Source: Pseudomonas turukhanskensis (GTDB lineage Bacteria; Pseudomonadota; Gammaproteobacteria; Pseudomonadales; Pseudomonadaceae). Taken from it: a DNA stretch of 64,000 nucleotides. Positions 63,396 through 64,000 of the stretch are shown here, piece by piece. Both the position numbers and the translations under genes were made by a program. Under the pieces are notes generated by a model that saw nothing but the letters and a program-made list of their open reading frames with translations, had not been told where the DNA came from and made no database searches. The DNA lies in NCBI RefSeq assembly GCF_027922365.1, contig NZ_BSFN01000012.1:62001-126000 (forward strand), given 5' to 3'. How positions within the stretch are numbered: the stretch's first letter is position 1; each line of letters starts with the position of its first letter.

Positions 63396-63836
63396 ATGAT
63401 CTATCAGCACATTCTGGTTGCCCTGGATCTTTCCGAAGAATGCGACCCGGTGATGAAGCGCGCTTACGCACTTGCCACCGCAAGCCAGGCCAAGCTGTCA
63501 CTGGTGCATATCGTCGAGCCCATGGCCATGGCCTTTGGTGGCGACGTACCGATGGACCTTTCCACCCTGCAGCAGCAGCAATTCGAACAAGCCCGAGAAC
63601 GTCTGGACAGCTACTCCGCCAAGTACCCGGAACTGGGCAGCGACAGCCGTCACCTGGTGTACGGCCAACCTCGCCAGGAAATCCACCGCCTGGCCGCCGA
63701 GCAAGGCGCCGACCTGATCGTGGTGGGCAGCCATGGCCGTCACGGCCTGGCGCTGTTGCTGGGTTCCACCGCCAATGACGTCTTGCACGGCGCGCCGTGT
63801 GATGTGCTGGCGGTACGTCTGAAAAAGCCGGACTAA
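63396..63836 (+). CDS. Universal stress protein (UspA family)
   Basis: A 146-residue single USP domain. It starts MIYQHILVALDLSEECDPVM, and the ATP-binding signature GSHGRHGLALLLGSTANDVL near residue 110-130 keeps the Gly-rich motif, so ATP binding is likely. The ATG at 63396 is preceded by GGAGGAG. In P. aeruginosa USP genes are often induced by low oxygen; no Anr box is visible here. Confidence 0.92.
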   Translation: MIYQHILVALDLSEECDPVMKRAYALATASQAKLSLVHIVEPMAMAFGGDVPMDLSTLQQQQFEQARERLDSYSAKYPELGSDSRHLVYGQPRQEIHRLAAEQGADLIVVGSHGRHGLALLLGSTANDVLHGAPCDVLAVRLKKPD

Positions 63837-63847
63837 ACCCCCGCCCT

Positions 63848-63874
63848 CTGTAGGAGCGGCTTTAGCCGCGATGG
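63848..63874 (+). repeat. Single REP arm, GCGGCTTTAGCCGC stem
   Basis: TGTAGGAGCGGCTTTAGCCGCGATG, the same stem type as 17085-17148. A facing arm is not visible within the next 40 nt. Confidence 0.75.
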
Positions 63875-63917
63875 GCCAGGCCTGGAAACAGGGTTTCTCC
63901 ACGCCTGGCCGCCGCCG

Positions 63918-64000
63918 TTACTCCGGCAAATCCCCCGCACTCATCACCATCGGCCGAATCTTCTGCAGCTGCGTTTCCAGCGAATGGGTGATGCTCGTCG
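63918..64000 (-). CDS. C-terminal fragment of an unidentified protein (cut by window edge)
   Basis: The last 26 residues and stop codon of a minus-strand gene, ending in THSLETQLQKIRPMVMSAGD-LPE. The reading frame is open to the window edge. The fragment is too short to name a family. It is convergent with the universal stress protein gene, with a REP arm between. Confidence 0.55.
   Translation of the reverse strand, partial: TSITHSLETQLQKIRPMVMSAGDLPE

Overview
The window looks like a chromosomal segment of a Pseudomonas species. The evidence is the GC-rich coding, protein sequences close to remembered P. aeruginosa homologues (SucA, SdhB, FadB, PsrA, Anr), characteristic neighbour sets, and many REP/REPIN elements with a GTAGGAG head. 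Protein identities come from motif and family recognition; no database search was run. There is no prophage, insertion sequence, CRISPR array, rRNA or tRNA that I can see. Almost all of the window is core-genome metabolism and respiration.

Layout. (1) 1-9.3 kb, TCA cycle: a minus-strand block sdhC-sdhD-sdhA-sdhB, a strong hairpin, then sucA and a truncated sucB. It is divergent from gltA across a 348-bp region with recognisable sigma70 promoters facing both ways. (2) 9.4-24.4 kb, housekeeping: a START-domain lipoprotein-like export, a YkgJ-type cysteine cluster protein, a beta-hydroxyacid dehydrogenase, a DEDDh exonuclease, ppnP, an EamA exporter, an ABC exporter, an ATP-NAD kinase-like protein, pdxB, a MATE exporter, tusA, rlmM and acnA. 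(3) 24.5-40.6 kb, low-oxygen respiration: the aerotaxis receptor aer, two tandem cbb3 oxidase operons (ccoNOP without ccoQ, then ccoNOQP), the maturation genes ccoGHIS plus a TauE/DsbD-like membrane protein, and the oxygen sensor anr. A perfect ANR/FNR box lies inside the first codons of the hydrolase gene divergent from the first ccoN. (4) 40.6-49.3 kb: apt, a PF10118-type di-iron protein, a TetR repressor divergent from a Baeyer-Villiger-type flavin monooxygenase and a translationally coupled SDR, and a 1168-residue hybrid histidine kinase with three receiver domains. (5) 49.5-63.9 kb, fatty-acid and SOS control: mtnP, nagZ, an L,D-transpeptidase and psrA on the minus strand; lexA-sulA with two SOS boxes; topA; the fadBA beta-oxidation operon; two uncharacterised proteins and a universal stress protein.

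How the parts work together: electrons from SdhABCD and the TCA dehydrogenases feed the quinone pool and finally the cbb3 oxidases, which Anr and Aer tie to oxygen. PsrA, a fatty-acid-responsive TetR regulator, has two fused operators at its own promoter and a weaker candidate site upstream of fadBA. The blocks resembling the P. aeruginosa PA1543-PA1585 and PA3003-PA3017 neighbourhoods (from memory) are directly joined here, with the monooxygenase/kinase region in between.
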